Assembly: GCA_017539765.1 (NCBI GenBank)
Contig: JAFYCH010000037.1
Coordinates: forward strand, 1-8,965
DNA from: Clostridia bacterium
GTDB taxonomy: Bacteria; Bacillota; Clostridia; Christensenellales; UBA1242
DNA length: 8,965 nt
Direction of reading: 5' to 3'
The notes under the pieces are model-generated. The model made no database searches, was not told the origin of the DNA, and saw only the letters and a program-made list of their open reading frames with translations. Positions 1 to 7,381 of this stretch are shown here, piece by piece. Numbering within the stretch: position 1 is the first letter of the stretch; each line of letters begins with the position of its first letter. The translations under genes were made by a program, and so were the position numbers.

Positions 1-597
1 TTCTTTTGTAAGAAGGCTCTCTTTTTGAATAATACTCTTTGCCCTGTTTGATGCATCAAACTCAACTGGTAAAGTTACAAGATTAAAAATAGCAGCCAAT
101 CCAAAAAATCCAATTCCTGACCAAAGACAAATTTCTCCGAATACTCCTCCACCAACAACTGCCAAGTTAAAAAGAAGTCCAATAACCACAAGTGGCCATA
201 AAATTTTGTTTGACAAATTGCAAACTTTAACCATAAGATTTCGGAACGCAACTGGTTTGTATCCTTCGTGATACTGAATTGCATGGCCAACTTCGTGCAT
301 GGCTATTCCAATTGCCGCAACACTTGTGCTGCTAAAAATATCACTGCTAAGAGCAACTGTCTTTTCTTTGTCGCTGTAATAGTCAGTAAGTTCTCCACCA
401 ACTTTTGTAACAGCAACTTCATTTATGCCCTTCTTTTCCAAAATGGTTTCTGCAACTTCATGGGCAGTTATTCCTTTTTGAGAAAGCACTTCCATATTTT
501 GTTTGTATGCCATTTTGACTTTTGCCTCTGCGACAATAGACAATATAATTGCTGGTAGCAAAATAATACCCATTATATAAAACTCATAATATTGCAT
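1..597 (-). CDS. YugP-type membrane zinc metallopeptidase (3' end cut by window edge)
   Basis: 199 codons are in the window, starting at the ATG at 597; the stop lies beyond base 1. Reading the complement gives an N-terminal membrane anchor (about residues 7-23), then a zinc-protease signature HEVGH at 101-105 followed by AIQYHEGY, two hydrophobic segments (about 132-148 and 160-175), and LPVEFDASNRA with E179 as likely third zinc ligand. These are hallmarks of the YugP/zinc metallopeptidase family (Pfam Zn_peptidase_2), usually about 225-235 residues, so only some 30 residues are missing. The family is predicted to act at the membrane; substrates are unknown to me. The start is supported by AGGAGA (complement of 602-607) a few bases upstream, which lies inside the last codons of the preceding paralog. 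The stop of that gene is only two bases away, so the two are very probably co-transcribed and translationally coupled. Confidence 0.9.
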   Translation of the reverse strand, partial: MQYYEFYIMGIILLPAIILSIVAEAKVKMAYKQNMEVLSQKGITAHEVAETILEKKGINEVAVTKVGGELTDYYSDKEKTVALSSDIFSSTSVAAIGIAMHEVGHAIQYHEGYKPVAFRNLMVKVCNLSNKILWPLVVIGLLFNLAVVGGGVFGEICLWSGIGFFGLAAIFNLVTLPVEFDASNRAKSIIQKESLLTKE

Positions 598-599
598 AA

Positions 600-1307
600 T
601 TATCTCCTAAACATTCTACCAATAGCTCTAAAAAACTTTATTATTGGAACAAACAAACTTGCAATATATGTGCCAATCGCAGCATTGAGTACCTTTTTTG
701 CATGCTTAAGTTCGTCCCCTATCAAAACATTATTCTCTTTTAAAAAATTATATGCAATTTTGCTTGCTTGCATTTCCATTGGTATGGTTATTATCTTAAG
801 GAAAAATGCCAAAAGCATTATTGCAACCGCAATAATAAGTAATGTGTAACCTAACTCTAACTTTCCTGGAACAAATAACAAAACAACGCCAGCAATAATC
901 AAAAAAGGAAAGAAAAATAAACCAATTCTGCTCAAAAGTGAAACTGCACTTTGAACTTCAAAAAGCCAAGTCTGTTTTTTGTTTTGAACAGCATGACCAA
1001 GTTCATGTGCAGCAATACAAATACTTGAAACACTACTTGTTTCGGCTGTATGTTTTGAAATACAAACGATGTCTTTTTTAGGCAAGTAACATTCATCAAG
1101 TTCTTTGTCAATCAAATATATTCTTGTCTTTAATTTAAGTGCACCGATGGCATAACTTGTAAATTGCAAACCATTTAAATTGCAATAAACGAACTCATTG
1201 TCATATTTTTTGTATGTTTTAACCATTCTGCTGTAACTTGTTATTGAAAAAATCAACATTGCAACAAGCAAAACTAAAAATATACCCACTACTATTAAAT
1301 ATTTCAT
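600..1307 (-). CDS. YugP-type membrane zinc metallopeptidase, first of a tandem pair
   Basis: From the ATG at 1307 the product is 235 residues: an N-terminal signal-anchor (about 3-22), HELGH at 101-105 (zinc-binding HExxH), paired hydrophobic segments (about 128-147 and 152-172) and IPMEMQAS with E178 as probable third zinc ligand. Length, helix layout and spacing of the two motifs match the gene immediately downstream, so the two are paralogs of the YugP-like zinc metallopeptidase family. Sequence identity between them is clearly low outside the motifs. The reading frame stays open to an ATG at 1391, which would add 28 residues. I prefer 1307 because it gives the family's usual N-terminus and no ribosome site precedes 1391. 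No Shine-Dalgarno is visible before 1307 either; instead a TATAAT lies six bases upstream. This is probably the first gene of the leftward operon. Substrate unknown. Confidence 0.88.
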   Translation of the reverse strand: MKYLIVVGIFLVLLVAMLIFSITSYSRMVKTYKKYDNEFVYCNLNGLQFTSYAIGALKLKTRIYLIDKELDECYLPKKDIVCISKHTAETSSVSSICIAAHELGHAVQNKKQTWLFEVQSAVSLLSRIGLFFFPFLIIAGVVLLFVPGKLELGYTLLIIAVAIMLLAFFLKIITIPMEMQASKIAYNFLKENNVLIGDELKHAKKVLNAAIGTYIASLFVPIIKFFRAIGRMFRR

Positions 1308-1342
1308 ATACGTATTATACCAAAGATTATGCAGTTTGAAAA
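1308..1342 (-). promoter_or_regulatory. SigA-like promoter abutting the metallopeptidase start (possible leaderless transcript)
   Basis: On the minus strand a perfect TATAAT lies at 1319-1314 with a weak -35 (TTTTCA, 4 of 6) 17 bases upstream at 1342-1337. Only six bases separate the -10 box from the ATG at 1307, so initiation at the usual distance would fall on or next to the start codon. No Shine-Dalgarno is present in that gap. The promoter is inferred from sequence only, and the AT-rich context makes chance -10 matches common. Confidence 0.45.
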
Positions 1343-1443
1343 TATTTTTAATAAATGTTATTAAAAATCTTATATCAACAAGAAAAAACATATAATGTTA
1401 AAATTTTAAGAAAAATATTTTAAGTGCTAGAAAATAATTAAAG

Positions 1444-1471
1444 AAAAAACCATGTAATTTATGGTTTTTTT
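1444..1471. terminator. Bidirectional terminator-like hairpin in a divergent intergenic region
   Basis: AAAAAACCAT (1444-1453) pairs perfectly with ATGGTTTTTT (1461-1470) around a seven-base loop. The 3' arm is a T run on the plus strand, followed by another T stretch after one G, and the minus strand is similar. Only CCAT/ATGG contributes G-C pairs, so the stem is modest. It lies upstream of both flanking genes, which read away from each other, so what it terminates is not obvious. Confidence 0.55.
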
Positions 1472-1483
1472 GATTTTTTAATA

Positions 1484-1512
1484 TTGACAATACAAAAACA
1501 TTGATATAAAAT
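1484..1512 (+). promoter_or_regulatory. SigA-type promoter of the HD hydrolase gene
   Basis: A perfect TTGACA (1484-1489) is followed after 17 bases by TAAAAT (1507-1512, 5 of 6); an alternative -10, TATAAA at 1505-1510, would give a 15-base spacer. The start point would be near 1519, leaving a very short leader that still contains the AGGAGA ribosome site (1518-1523) six bases or so before the ATG at 1529. Confidence 0.7.
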
Positions 1513-1528
1513 TAAGTAGGAGAAAATT

Positions 1529-2122
1529 ATGACGAAAATTTATGTTGAAAAGCCTTTTGATCTTAAAGAAGTTTTAGAATTTGCAAAAGAAAAACATAAA
1601 GGCCAAAAAAGAGATGACGGCAGTGATTATATAAACCACCCAATGAGAGTGGCAAAAATTGTTGATGACTATAAAGGAAAATTTAGTAAAAACAGAAAAA
1701 TCTTATTTGCCGCCGCTTTGCTTCATGACACACTAGAAGACACATATACAAGTTATAAAGAGATTGCAGACCACTTTGGCGAATATGTTGCAAGTTTGGT
1801 GCTTGAACTTACAACAGCAAAATATGCATGTCACTATATTGGCAAAGCGCAATATCTTGCAGAAAAAATGGAACACATGACAAGTTATGCCCTAACCATA
1901 AAACTTGCAGACCGTCTTGATAACTTATCTGACATGGTCGGTTGCAAAATGGAAAAACAACAAAGAACAATAAATGACACAATATATATTTTGGATCACC
2001 TTGAAAAGACAAGAAAACTTACCGAATCACAACAAAAACTCACAGAACTTATAAAGGAACAAATAAATTCTTTTGAAGAAAGAAATACTCAAAATATTTG
2101 CGATAATAAAAAAATTGATTAA
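1529..2122 (+). CDS. Stand-alone HD-domain hydrolase of the RelA/SpoT (MESH1-like) type
   Basis: The 197-residue product has the N-terminal hydrolase module of RelA/SpoT proteins and nothing else: HKGQKRDDGSDYINHP (23-38, metal ligand H37), ALLHDTLEDT (63-72; H66-D67 and the catalytic E70-D71 pair) and KLADRLDNL (125-133, D128). This pattern and size fit the small alarmone hydrolase group (MESH1-like, Pfam HD_4), whose members can remove the 3' diphosphate of (p)ppGpp. Hydrolysis of (p)ppGpp is inferred from the family; another 3'-phosphate nucleotide substrate is possible. There is no synthetase or TGS domain. The ADRLDNL motif has Asp where bifunctional Rel enzymes usually have His. The C-terminal 35 residues are polar and look disordered. 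It is cytoplasmic and monocistronic, with its own promoter and a terminator just after the stop. The start is fixed by AGGAG at 1518-1522. Confidence 0.85.
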   Translation: MTKIYVEKPFDLKEVLEFAKEKHKGQKRDDGSDYINHPMRVAKIVDDYKGKFSKNRKILFAAALLHDTLEDTYTSYKEIADHFGEYVASLVLELTTAKYACHYIGKAQYLAEKMEHMTSYALTIKLADRLDNLSDMVGCKMEKQQRTINDTIYILDHLEKTRKLTESQQKLTELIKEQINSFEERNTQNICDNKKID

Positions 2123-2129
2123 AATAAAC

Positions 2130-2161
2130 AAAAAAATGATAGTTTTTCTATCATTTTTTTT
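2130..2161. terminator. Bidirectional terminator between convergent genes
   Basis: AAAAAAATGATAG (2130-2142) and CTATCATTTTTTT (2148-2160) form a perfect stem around a five-T loop, ending in a T run on the plus strand and equally on the minus strand. It sits between the stop of the HD hydrolase and the stop of the zinc-ribbon gene, so it can end both convergent transcripts. Confidence 0.85.
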
Positions 2162-2183
2162 AATTTTTATTAAATTTTTGATT

Positions 2184-2609
2184 TTATTGTTCTTTGCCAC
2201 AATGTTTGCAAAATGTTGAATCAACATCAATTTGCTTTCCACAATGCTTGCAAGACGTATAATCTTTTAATCCTTCCTTTACTGCCCTCGCAGTATTTTT
2301 TATTGCATCATGAGAAATGTCTTCCGTGGTGTCTGCAATGTCTTTTTGAGTGTCTCTTGTTTCTTGTTGAATGTATCTTGCATTGTTAAGAGCGATTTTA
2401 GACAATTCTGGTGCAAATCCCCTTATTATTAACCCTGTTGATAGCGCAAGCAAAAACACACCAGGTATCATCAATGCTGGGTGTGGTGCATGACCCTTCC
2501 ACTCGCTTTCAACAATAAAACTCAAAACAAGAAGCGTAATACTTACAGCAAGCAAACAAAACCCTACTAGTTTATAAATCAAAAATGCTTTTGGTTTTTT
2601 ATTTTTCAT
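2184..2609 (-). CDS. Small membrane protein with C-terminal zinc ribbon
   Basis: The 141-residue product begins with a basic N-terminus (MKNKKPK), two predicted membrane helices (about 10-33 and 46-63), a polar helical linker (65-118, rich in Asp, Thr and Glu) and a C-terminal zinc ribbon: two CKHCGK motifs with C120, C123, C134 and C137 as ligands. This layout matches a group of zinc-ribbon membrane proteins common in Clostridia, for which I know no established function. With both helices spanning, the ribbon would be cytoplasmic if the N-terminus is. The ATG at 2609 is preceded by GGAG (complement of 2616-2619). It lies 67 bases after recD2 in the same direction. A TATAAT at 2645-2640 could give it its own promoter, but no properly spaced -35 is seen, so read-through from recD2 is equally likely. 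It ends at the shared bidirectional terminator. Confidence 0.85.
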   Translation of the reverse strand: MKNKKPKAFLIYKLVGFCLLAVSITLLVLSFIVESEWKGHAPHPALMIPGVFLLALSTGLIIRGFAPELSKIALNNARYIQQETRDTQKDIADTTEDISHDAIKNTARAVKEGLKDYTSCKHCGKQIDVDSTFCKHCGKEQ

Positions 2610-2676
2610 TTTGCATCTCCTTTTTTATTTTACACTAAAATTATATTAAAACCAAATATATCAACCTTATTCTTGC

Positions 2677-4914
2677 CTATTCAAAAAGAAGTTTATATTT
2701 TTCTTGTTCGGTTATCAAAAATTGTTTAAGCATTGAATATCTTTTTATGGTGTAGTTGTTGTGAACCATTCTGGCAATGTTTTGTTTTGTTCCGACAAGA
2801 ACTACCATTTTTTTTGCTCTGGTTACAGCTGTGTAAAGCAAATTTCTTGTCAAAATCATACCAGAGCCACTGATGACTGGAATAACAACAATGTCAAACT
2901 CACTGCCCTGGCTTTTGTGAATTGTTATGGCATAAGAAAGCATAAGTTCAAAAATATTCTCTCGTGCATATATTGCCCTTCTGCCATCTTCAAACAAAAC
3001 AGTTATTTCTCCAGTGTGAACCGAAATGCTTTCGATCACTCCGCTGTCGCCATTGAATACACCCTGGCCATATTCCATATAACCTTCTTTTGTCATTCTT
3101 TCCCAAGTTTGTTCATAGTTGTTAACCGTTTGCATAACTTTGTCGCCAGTTCTATATATAACACACTCGGTTTGAATTTCCAAACTGTTTGGCTTTGCAG
3201 GATTTATCATCTTTTGAAGTTCTTTGTTAAGGTTATCCACCCCACAAATACCTGCCTTGAGTGGTGCAAGAACCTGAATTTTGCTTGCTTCGGTCTTCAT
3301 ATAGTGCGGAAGTCTTATTGTAACCAAGCTGATTATGGTGTGTAGCATCTCTGTTGCATCAGGCTTGTTTTCAAAAAAGAAGTCTTTTGAACTGTTGTCT
3401 AGTTTTGGCATTTTGCCGTCGTTTATGGCATGTGCATTTGTGATGATGTAACTTTGTGCATCTTGTCTGTATATTTCTGTAAGTTCTTTTACTTCAATAA
3501 CTCCACTTTGCAAAATATCACTCAGCACATTGCCTGCACCCACACTTGGAAGTTGGTCCTTGTCACCTACCAAAATGAGTTGTGCATTGTGTTTGATTGC
3601 CTTAAGAAGATTGAACATAAGTTGACTGTCGACCATGCTGACCTCGTCAACAATGACTACGTCATACGGAAGTGGGTTCTGTTCGTTTTTGGCAAAAAAT
3701 ATACCTTCGCCATTTTTAAAGTCTAGGTCAAGTGCTCTGTGAATTGTGCTTGCTTCTTCGCCAGTGCTATCACTCAACCTTTTTGATGCTCTGCCAGTTG
3801 GAGCAAGCAGAATGCACTTTTTGCCCTGCTTTTTTAGGCAAGTAAGCACACATTTAACAATTGTGGTTTTTCCTGTACCTGGTCCACCTGTAATTACGCT
3901 TACACCATTATTGACTGCAATTTCAACAGCCTCTCTTTGATGCTGATGGAGTTTTATGCCATTTGAAAGTTCGTAATCTGCAATATCCAAACTTATGTCA
4001 AGTGGTGTTTTTTCATATTCATTTTTAAGTCTAAGCAATTTTTGTGCTACGCTTTGCTCCATGAAATATAAACTTGTAAGCATAACACACTGCTCATCAT
4101 CTTGCACAAACTCTTTGACTATGCACTCGGTTGCAAATTGACTTAACACTGTGTCAATTTTATCCAATCCATCTTCTTCTTGAACTTTCAAAAGTTCCAA
4201 AACCTGCTCTATCAAGTCTTGTTTTTTGATGTATGTGTTTCCACTTCTTTCGCTGTTTTGTTTAAGTGCATAAAGCAGTCCTGCCCTAAATCTGAAAATA
4301 CTATTTGCAGGAAGACCGATTTTTTGAGCAATTTTGTCGGCTGACATAAAACCAATGCCATCAATATCTTCAACAAGTTTGTATGGATTTGTTTTGAGCA
4401 CTTGTTCTGTTTGGTCAAGATATTTGTTGTGAATTTTTATGGCAAGATTTGTGCCTATGTTATAATTTGCCAAAAACATAATTGTCTTTTCGTACTCTTT
4501 TGCTTCTCTGTAACAAACTGCATAACCAAGTGCTTTTTCCTTGCTTATTCCCTTAACTTCAGCAAGTTGTAACGGATTAAGGTCCAAAATGGTTAAAGTA
4601 TCTTTGCCAAACCTATCTACAATCTTTTTTGCTGTTGTAGGTCCAATACCCTTAAAAAGTGAACTAGAAAGATATTTAATTATGCCTTCTTCATCATTTG
4701 GTGGCAAAATTTTTATTGTGTTTACAGAAATTTGTTCACCATACTTTTCATTTTTTGTTATGGTGCCATCTATCTCTACTCTTTCACCAACATTGGCACT
4801 AGGAAATTTTCCTACGCATGTCAAAACTTCTCCACCACTGGAGATTTTGACAACTGAATAATTGTTATCTTCATTTCTATAAACTACAGATTGAATTTTG
4901 CCTGAGATAAACAT
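2677..4914 (-). CDS. recD2: RecD2-type ATP-dependent 5'-3' DNA helicase
   Basis: 745 residues, normal for RecD2, the RecBCD-independent superfamily 1B helicase that unwinds DNA 5' to 3' and is linked to repair and fork maintenance. The N-terminal OB-like domain (1-72) is followed by helix-hairpin-helix segments FKGIGPTTAKKIV (87-99), VKGISKEKA (120-128) and IDGIGFMSADKIA (184-196), then the helicase core. Walker A is GGPGTGKT (343-350), Walker B IVDEVSM (421-427), motif III LVGDKDQLPSVGAG (448-461), and the C-terminal motifs are AITIHKSQGSEFD (662-674) and LLYTAVTRAKK (692-702). All key residues are present. The ATG at 4914 gives the expected N-terminus (MFISGKIQSV). The stop is TAG. No strong Shine-Dalgarno precedes the start, but a TATAAT lies eight bases upstream. 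It follows spoIIE by 77 bases in the same direction without a visible terminator. A LexA-like palindrome lies in that gap. Confidence 0.97.
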   Translation of the reverse strand: MFISGKIQSVVYRNEDNNYSVVKISSGGEVLTCVGKFPSANVGERVEIDGTITKNEKYGEQISVNTIKILPPNDEEGIIKYLSSSLFKGIGPTTAKKIVDRFGKDTLTILDLNPLQLAEVKGISKEKALGYAVCYREAKEYEKTIMFLANYNIGTNLAIKIHNKYLDQTEQVLKTNPYKLVEDIDGIGFMSADKIAQKIGLPANSIFRFRAGLLYALKQNSERSGNTYIKKQDLIEQVLELLKVQEEDGLDKIDTVLSQFATECIVKEFVQDDEQCVMLTSLYFMEQSVAQKLLRLKNEYEKTPLDISLDIADYELSNGIKLHQHQREAVEIAVNNGVSVITGGPGTGKTTIVKCVLTCLKKQGKKCILLAPTGRASKRLSDSTGEEASTIHRALDLDFKNGEGIFFAKNEQNPLPYDVVIVDEVSMVDSQLMFNLLKAIKHNAQLILVGDKDQLPSVGAGNVLSDILQSGVIEVKELTEIYRQDAQSYIITNAHAINDGKMPKLDNSSKDFFFENKPDATEMLHTIISLVTIRLPHYMKTEASKIQVLAPLKAGICGVDNLNKELQKMINPAKPNSLEIQTECVIYRTGDKVMQTVNNYEQTWERMTKEGYMEYGQGVFNGDSGVIESISVHTGEITVLFEDGRRAIYARENIFELMLSYAITIHKSQGSEFDIVVIPVISGSGMILTRNLLYTAVTRAKKMVVLVGTKQNIARMVHNNYTIKRYSMLKQFLITEQEKYKLLFE

Positions 4915-4922
4915 ACTTACTT

Positions 4923-4951
4923 ATTATATAAGTTTTATTAAAAATAAGCAA
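4923..4951 (-). promoter_or_regulatory. SigA-like promoter close to the recD2 start
   Basis: On the minus strand TTGCTT (4951-4946, 3 of 6) is followed after exactly 17 bases by a perfect TATAAT (4928-4923). The ATG at 4914 is only eight bases beyond the -10 box, so the transcript would have a leader of about zero to two bases. This would let recD2 be expressed separately from the sporulation gene spoIIE upstream. Confidence 0.5.
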
Positions 4952-4969
4952 ACAATTTTAATCGCAACT

Positions 4970-4983
4970 AGAACATATGTTTT
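4970..4983. promoter_or_regulatory. LexA-like palindrome upstream of recD2
   Basis: AGAACATATGTTTT agrees at 12 of 14 positions with the Bacillus LexA (DinR) box CGAACRNRYGTTYC; the two mismatches are the outermost bases. The central AACATATGTT is a perfect palindrome. It sits about 20 bases upstream of the predicted recD2 -35 and just after the spoIIE stop. LexA control of a DNA repair helicase is plausible, but this AT-rich palindrome could be chance. Confidence 0.35.
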
Positions 4984-4991
4984 ATTTGGAT

Positions 4992-7307
4992 TTATATATT
5001 CACAAAAATTCGTGTACACAAAACTGTCATATCATCTTTTGGTTCGTTTGAATTAAGTTTGATTGCCTCACCTACAATCATATCTGCTATCTCTTGTGGA
5101 TTGGTGGTTGACAAATTGTTTATGAAATTTTTTAATTTTTCGTCATCATCAAAAGCATCAATTACGCCATCACTACACAAAACAATTATGTCGTTTTCAC
5201 TAAACGCCTTTCCGTCTGTGCTTAGCTTCATATCTTCCAAAATGCCAATTGGAAGTGCCCCACTGCCACTTATAACTTCCGTGTTTTCTGCGTGCTTAAC
5301 AAAACTTGCTGGTGCACCAACTTTTATGAAATCTGCAAAACAATTAGAGAGATCCAAAACACAAACATCAAGTGCAGAATAGCCATCTACCATTTGCATA
5401 GAAAGCAGTTTGTTGACACTTGACATTATTGTCTCATCATCAAACTCTGCCTTGTAAAAATTTTCTATGAGTGAAATTGTCGTATCGCTCATTTTTTGTG
5501 CACTCTCTCCACTACCCATGCCATCACAAATTGCAAGCAAAATTTTGTTTGAGTTTAGCCTTGTAAAAGAGTAACTATCGCCACTGACCGAGTTGCCAAA
5601 TTTTTGTATACCACTGCTTCCGAAAATACATTCGTATTTTGGTGCTGGCGTAAATGTGCAGACAACAAAGCCTTGAATTGTTGCTGGTTCTGACGAGAAA
5701 AGTTGCATCTTTGTGCCAAAATTTCTGTTTAATAACGCAATCAATTTCGGATTATCTAAATCTTCATTTCTTATGGTTAAAACGCAAGAAACAAGATTTT
5801 TGTCCTTGCTGGTGACATAAACTTCACTTGCAACAATGTTTATATAGTTGAGTTCGTCAATAATTTTATTTTCAAACTCTTCGTTAAAACTTACAAGTTC
5901 TTTTGTTTGATCTGCAAGTTTTAAAAGTAGTCTTGAAACACCTTTAAACTCTTCCGCAACAAGTGCCTTGCTGGTGTCTATACTGCTTGCACAATATGTA
6001 TATTGCTTGTAGCCTGCAACAAGTTGATTGATTGTTGAAAGAATTATACTTGTTTTGTTGCAACGAGTGCTTAAAAATGGTGGTATGTCCAAAAGTGTAA
6101 CCTTTCCCCTATCAAGCCCTGCCGAAATGATTGAATCAATTGTCTCGTTTGTTTCCTTTAACAGTACCCTATAGCATCTATGCTTTTCTGGACAATCGTA
6201 GCAAACTTTGTTCATAAACTCTTCTTTGAGCATCTGTTTTGCTTCGCTTGCAGGAAGCACACCCTTGATTGTGCTTTTGAAAGACCTATCCATCTCATCA
6301 AACACTTCGCTTAAACTATACATTTTTTTACAAAGATTGTCTCTGCTTTTGTTGACCATATTGCGTAGTGCTGCAGTGCTACTTTTTTCTCCAAAAATAA
6401 CTTTAAGATATGAAAGCGTACCGTTTGAAATGCACATAAAAAGAATTTCTCCCAAAACAGTCGAAACCAAGATTTTGTAATCATAAGTGCCATATGCATT
6501 AAAATATAGCCCCAAGACCACATCACCAATAATAATTGCCATAATGCTGAAATATTTGCTTGTTGACTTGAAGGAGACTGAACAAAGTGCAAGTGTGACA
6601 AACACAGCCATTAAAGTTATGTTGCCTGTGTTAAGCGCACAACCAAGCCCAAAACAAATTGCAATCACAAGTGGAATTGATGACTTTAAGTAAACAAAAG
6701 TTGAAAGTAAAATAAAGAACACACAAACAACGCTTAAAACAGAAAAACCAAACAAATTTACAGCACTAAGTCCTGCACTAAGTGCCACAAAAAAAGTGCC
6801 TACACAAATACACTCATCTATGGTAAGTTTAAGTCCTACACCTTTTACAAGCAAAAGTTTAAAAATGCCAATGCAAGCATACATAAAAAGTACACCCAAA
6901 ACCAAATAAACTAGGCTTGGAACAACTTGTTCAATACTAACTAGACTATAAAACAAATACATCGTTTGGCTTAAAACTGCATACACTCCTATAAGCGACA
7001 TTGGTATTCTGTGATGAGTCTTTTTGTGAATAAAATATGTTATTATTATAACCAGACAACAAAACGTGCTTTGAAGCAAACTTGTAACAGAAAAAGTTGC
7101 ACAAAGAGCGGCACAAACATAAAATAAACTCATCACAAAAACATTTTGCTCGCACCAACAAAGGGCAACAAAAAAGCCAAAGGCAAAAGGAAAAATATTC
7201 CCGTTTATTCCGCCAATATTGAATAGATATAATATACCAAAAAATAATATATATTTAAGTATATTAAGCAACAAAATGCCTTTTTTTGTTTCATAAATTT
7301 CTCTCAT
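4992..7307 (-). CDS. spoIIE: Stage II sporulation protein E, membrane PP2C serine phosphatase
   Basis: SpoIIE dephosphorylates the anti-anti-sigma factor SpoIIAA and so activates SigF in the forespore; it also binds the division machinery at the polar septum. The 771-residue product has an N-terminal multi-span membrane region (about 11-300, near ten helices), a central cytoplasmic region with a Cys cluster (C369, C372, C378) and a C-terminal PP2C phosphatase domain (about 560-771). Phosphatase motifs with metal-binding Asp are SGDSYS (D577), CDGMGSGE (D595), CSDGVIDAF (D713) and KDDMT (D758/D759). Length is slightly below the 827 residues of B. subtilis. I start at the ATG at 7307, which has GGAG six to seven bases upstream (complement of 7314-7317); an upstream in-frame TTG at 7319 overlaps that ribosome site and is unlikely. 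It is divergent from yabP and precedes recD2 in the same direction. Confidence 0.96.
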   Translation of the reverse strand: MREIYETKKGILLLNILKYILFFGILYLFNIGGINGNIFPFAFGFFVALCWCEQNVFVMSLFYVCAALCATFSVTSLLQSTFCCLVIIITYFIHKKTHHRIPMSLIGVYAVLSQTMYLFYSLVSIEQVVPSLVYLVLGVLFMYACIGIFKLLLVKGVGLKLTIDECICVGTFFVALSAGLSAVNLFGFSVLSVVCVFFILLSTFVYLKSSIPLVIAICFGLGCALNTGNITLMAVFVTLALCSVSFKSTSKYFSIMAIIIGDVVLGLYFNAYGTYDYKILVSTVLGEILFMCISNGTLSYLKVIFGEKSSTAALRNMVNKSRDNLCKKMYSLSEVFDEMDRSFKSTIKGVLPASEAKQMLKEEFMNKVCYDCPEKHRCYRVLLKETNETIDSIISAGLDRGKVTLLDIPPFLSTRCNKTSIILSTINQLVAGYKQYTYCASSIDTSKALVAEEFKGVSRLLLKLADQTKELVSFNEEFENKIIDELNYINIVASEVYVTSKDKNLVSCVLTIRNEDLDNPKLIALLNRNFGTKMQLFSSEPATIQGFVVCTFTPAPKYECIFGSSGIQKFGNSVSGDSYSFTRLNSNKILLAICDGMGSGESAQKMSDTTISLIENFYKAEFDDETIMSSVNKLLSMQMVDGYSALDVCVLDLSNCFADFIKVGAPASFVKHAENTEVISGSGALPIGILEDMKLSTDGKAFSENDIIVLCSDGVIDAFDDDEKLKNFINNLSTTNPQEIADMIVGEAIKLNSNEPKDDMTVLCTRIFVNI

Positions 7308-7321
7308 AAAAATCTCCAAAA

Positions 7322-7340
7322 ATAGTATAATTTATACTAT
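7322..7340. promoter_or_regulatory. Perfect palindrome before spoIIE, overlapping possible -10 boxes
   Basis: ATAGTATAA-T-TTATACTAT has two perfect nine-base arms around one central base. It ends 14 bases before the spoIIE ATG. On the minus strand it contains or touches TATAGT, TATAAA and TATACT, each one base from the SigA -10 consensus. A TTTACA at 7369-7364 lies 22 bases upstream of TATAGT, which recalls the long-spaced SigA/Spo0A promoters of spoIIE and spoIIG in Bacillus. It could be an operator, or simply the core promoter made of symmetric A/T sequence. Confidence 0.4.
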
Positions 7341-7381
7341 AATTTTTCAGAGAATAAAAAAAGTGTAAAAAAAACGCTTTC

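Noticed and set aside
1308..1391. Upstream ATG at 1391 for the first metallopeptidase
   Set aside because: No Shine-Dalgarno, and the added 28 residues precede what is already a normal YugP-like membrane anchor.
2640..2664. TTGATA and TATAAT pair as a promoter for the zinc-ribbon gene
   Set aside because: The spacer is only 13 bases, too short for a normal SigA promoter. The TATAAT alone remains possible, but without a -35.
2761..3345. Long plus-strand open frame (194 codons) opposite recD2
   Set aside because: It lies wholly antisense to recD2, has an unnatural composition rich in Cys, Phe, Asn and His, no ribosome site and no family resemblance. It is a shadow of the recD2 codons.
4915..4991. 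Terminator between spoIIE and recD2
   Set aside because: No stem followed by a T run is found on the minus strand; the only symmetric element is the LexA-like palindrome.
7305..7319. Upstream TTG start for spoIIE at 7319
   Set aside because: That codon overlaps the GGAG site that serves the ATG at 7307, and the four extra residues have no support.
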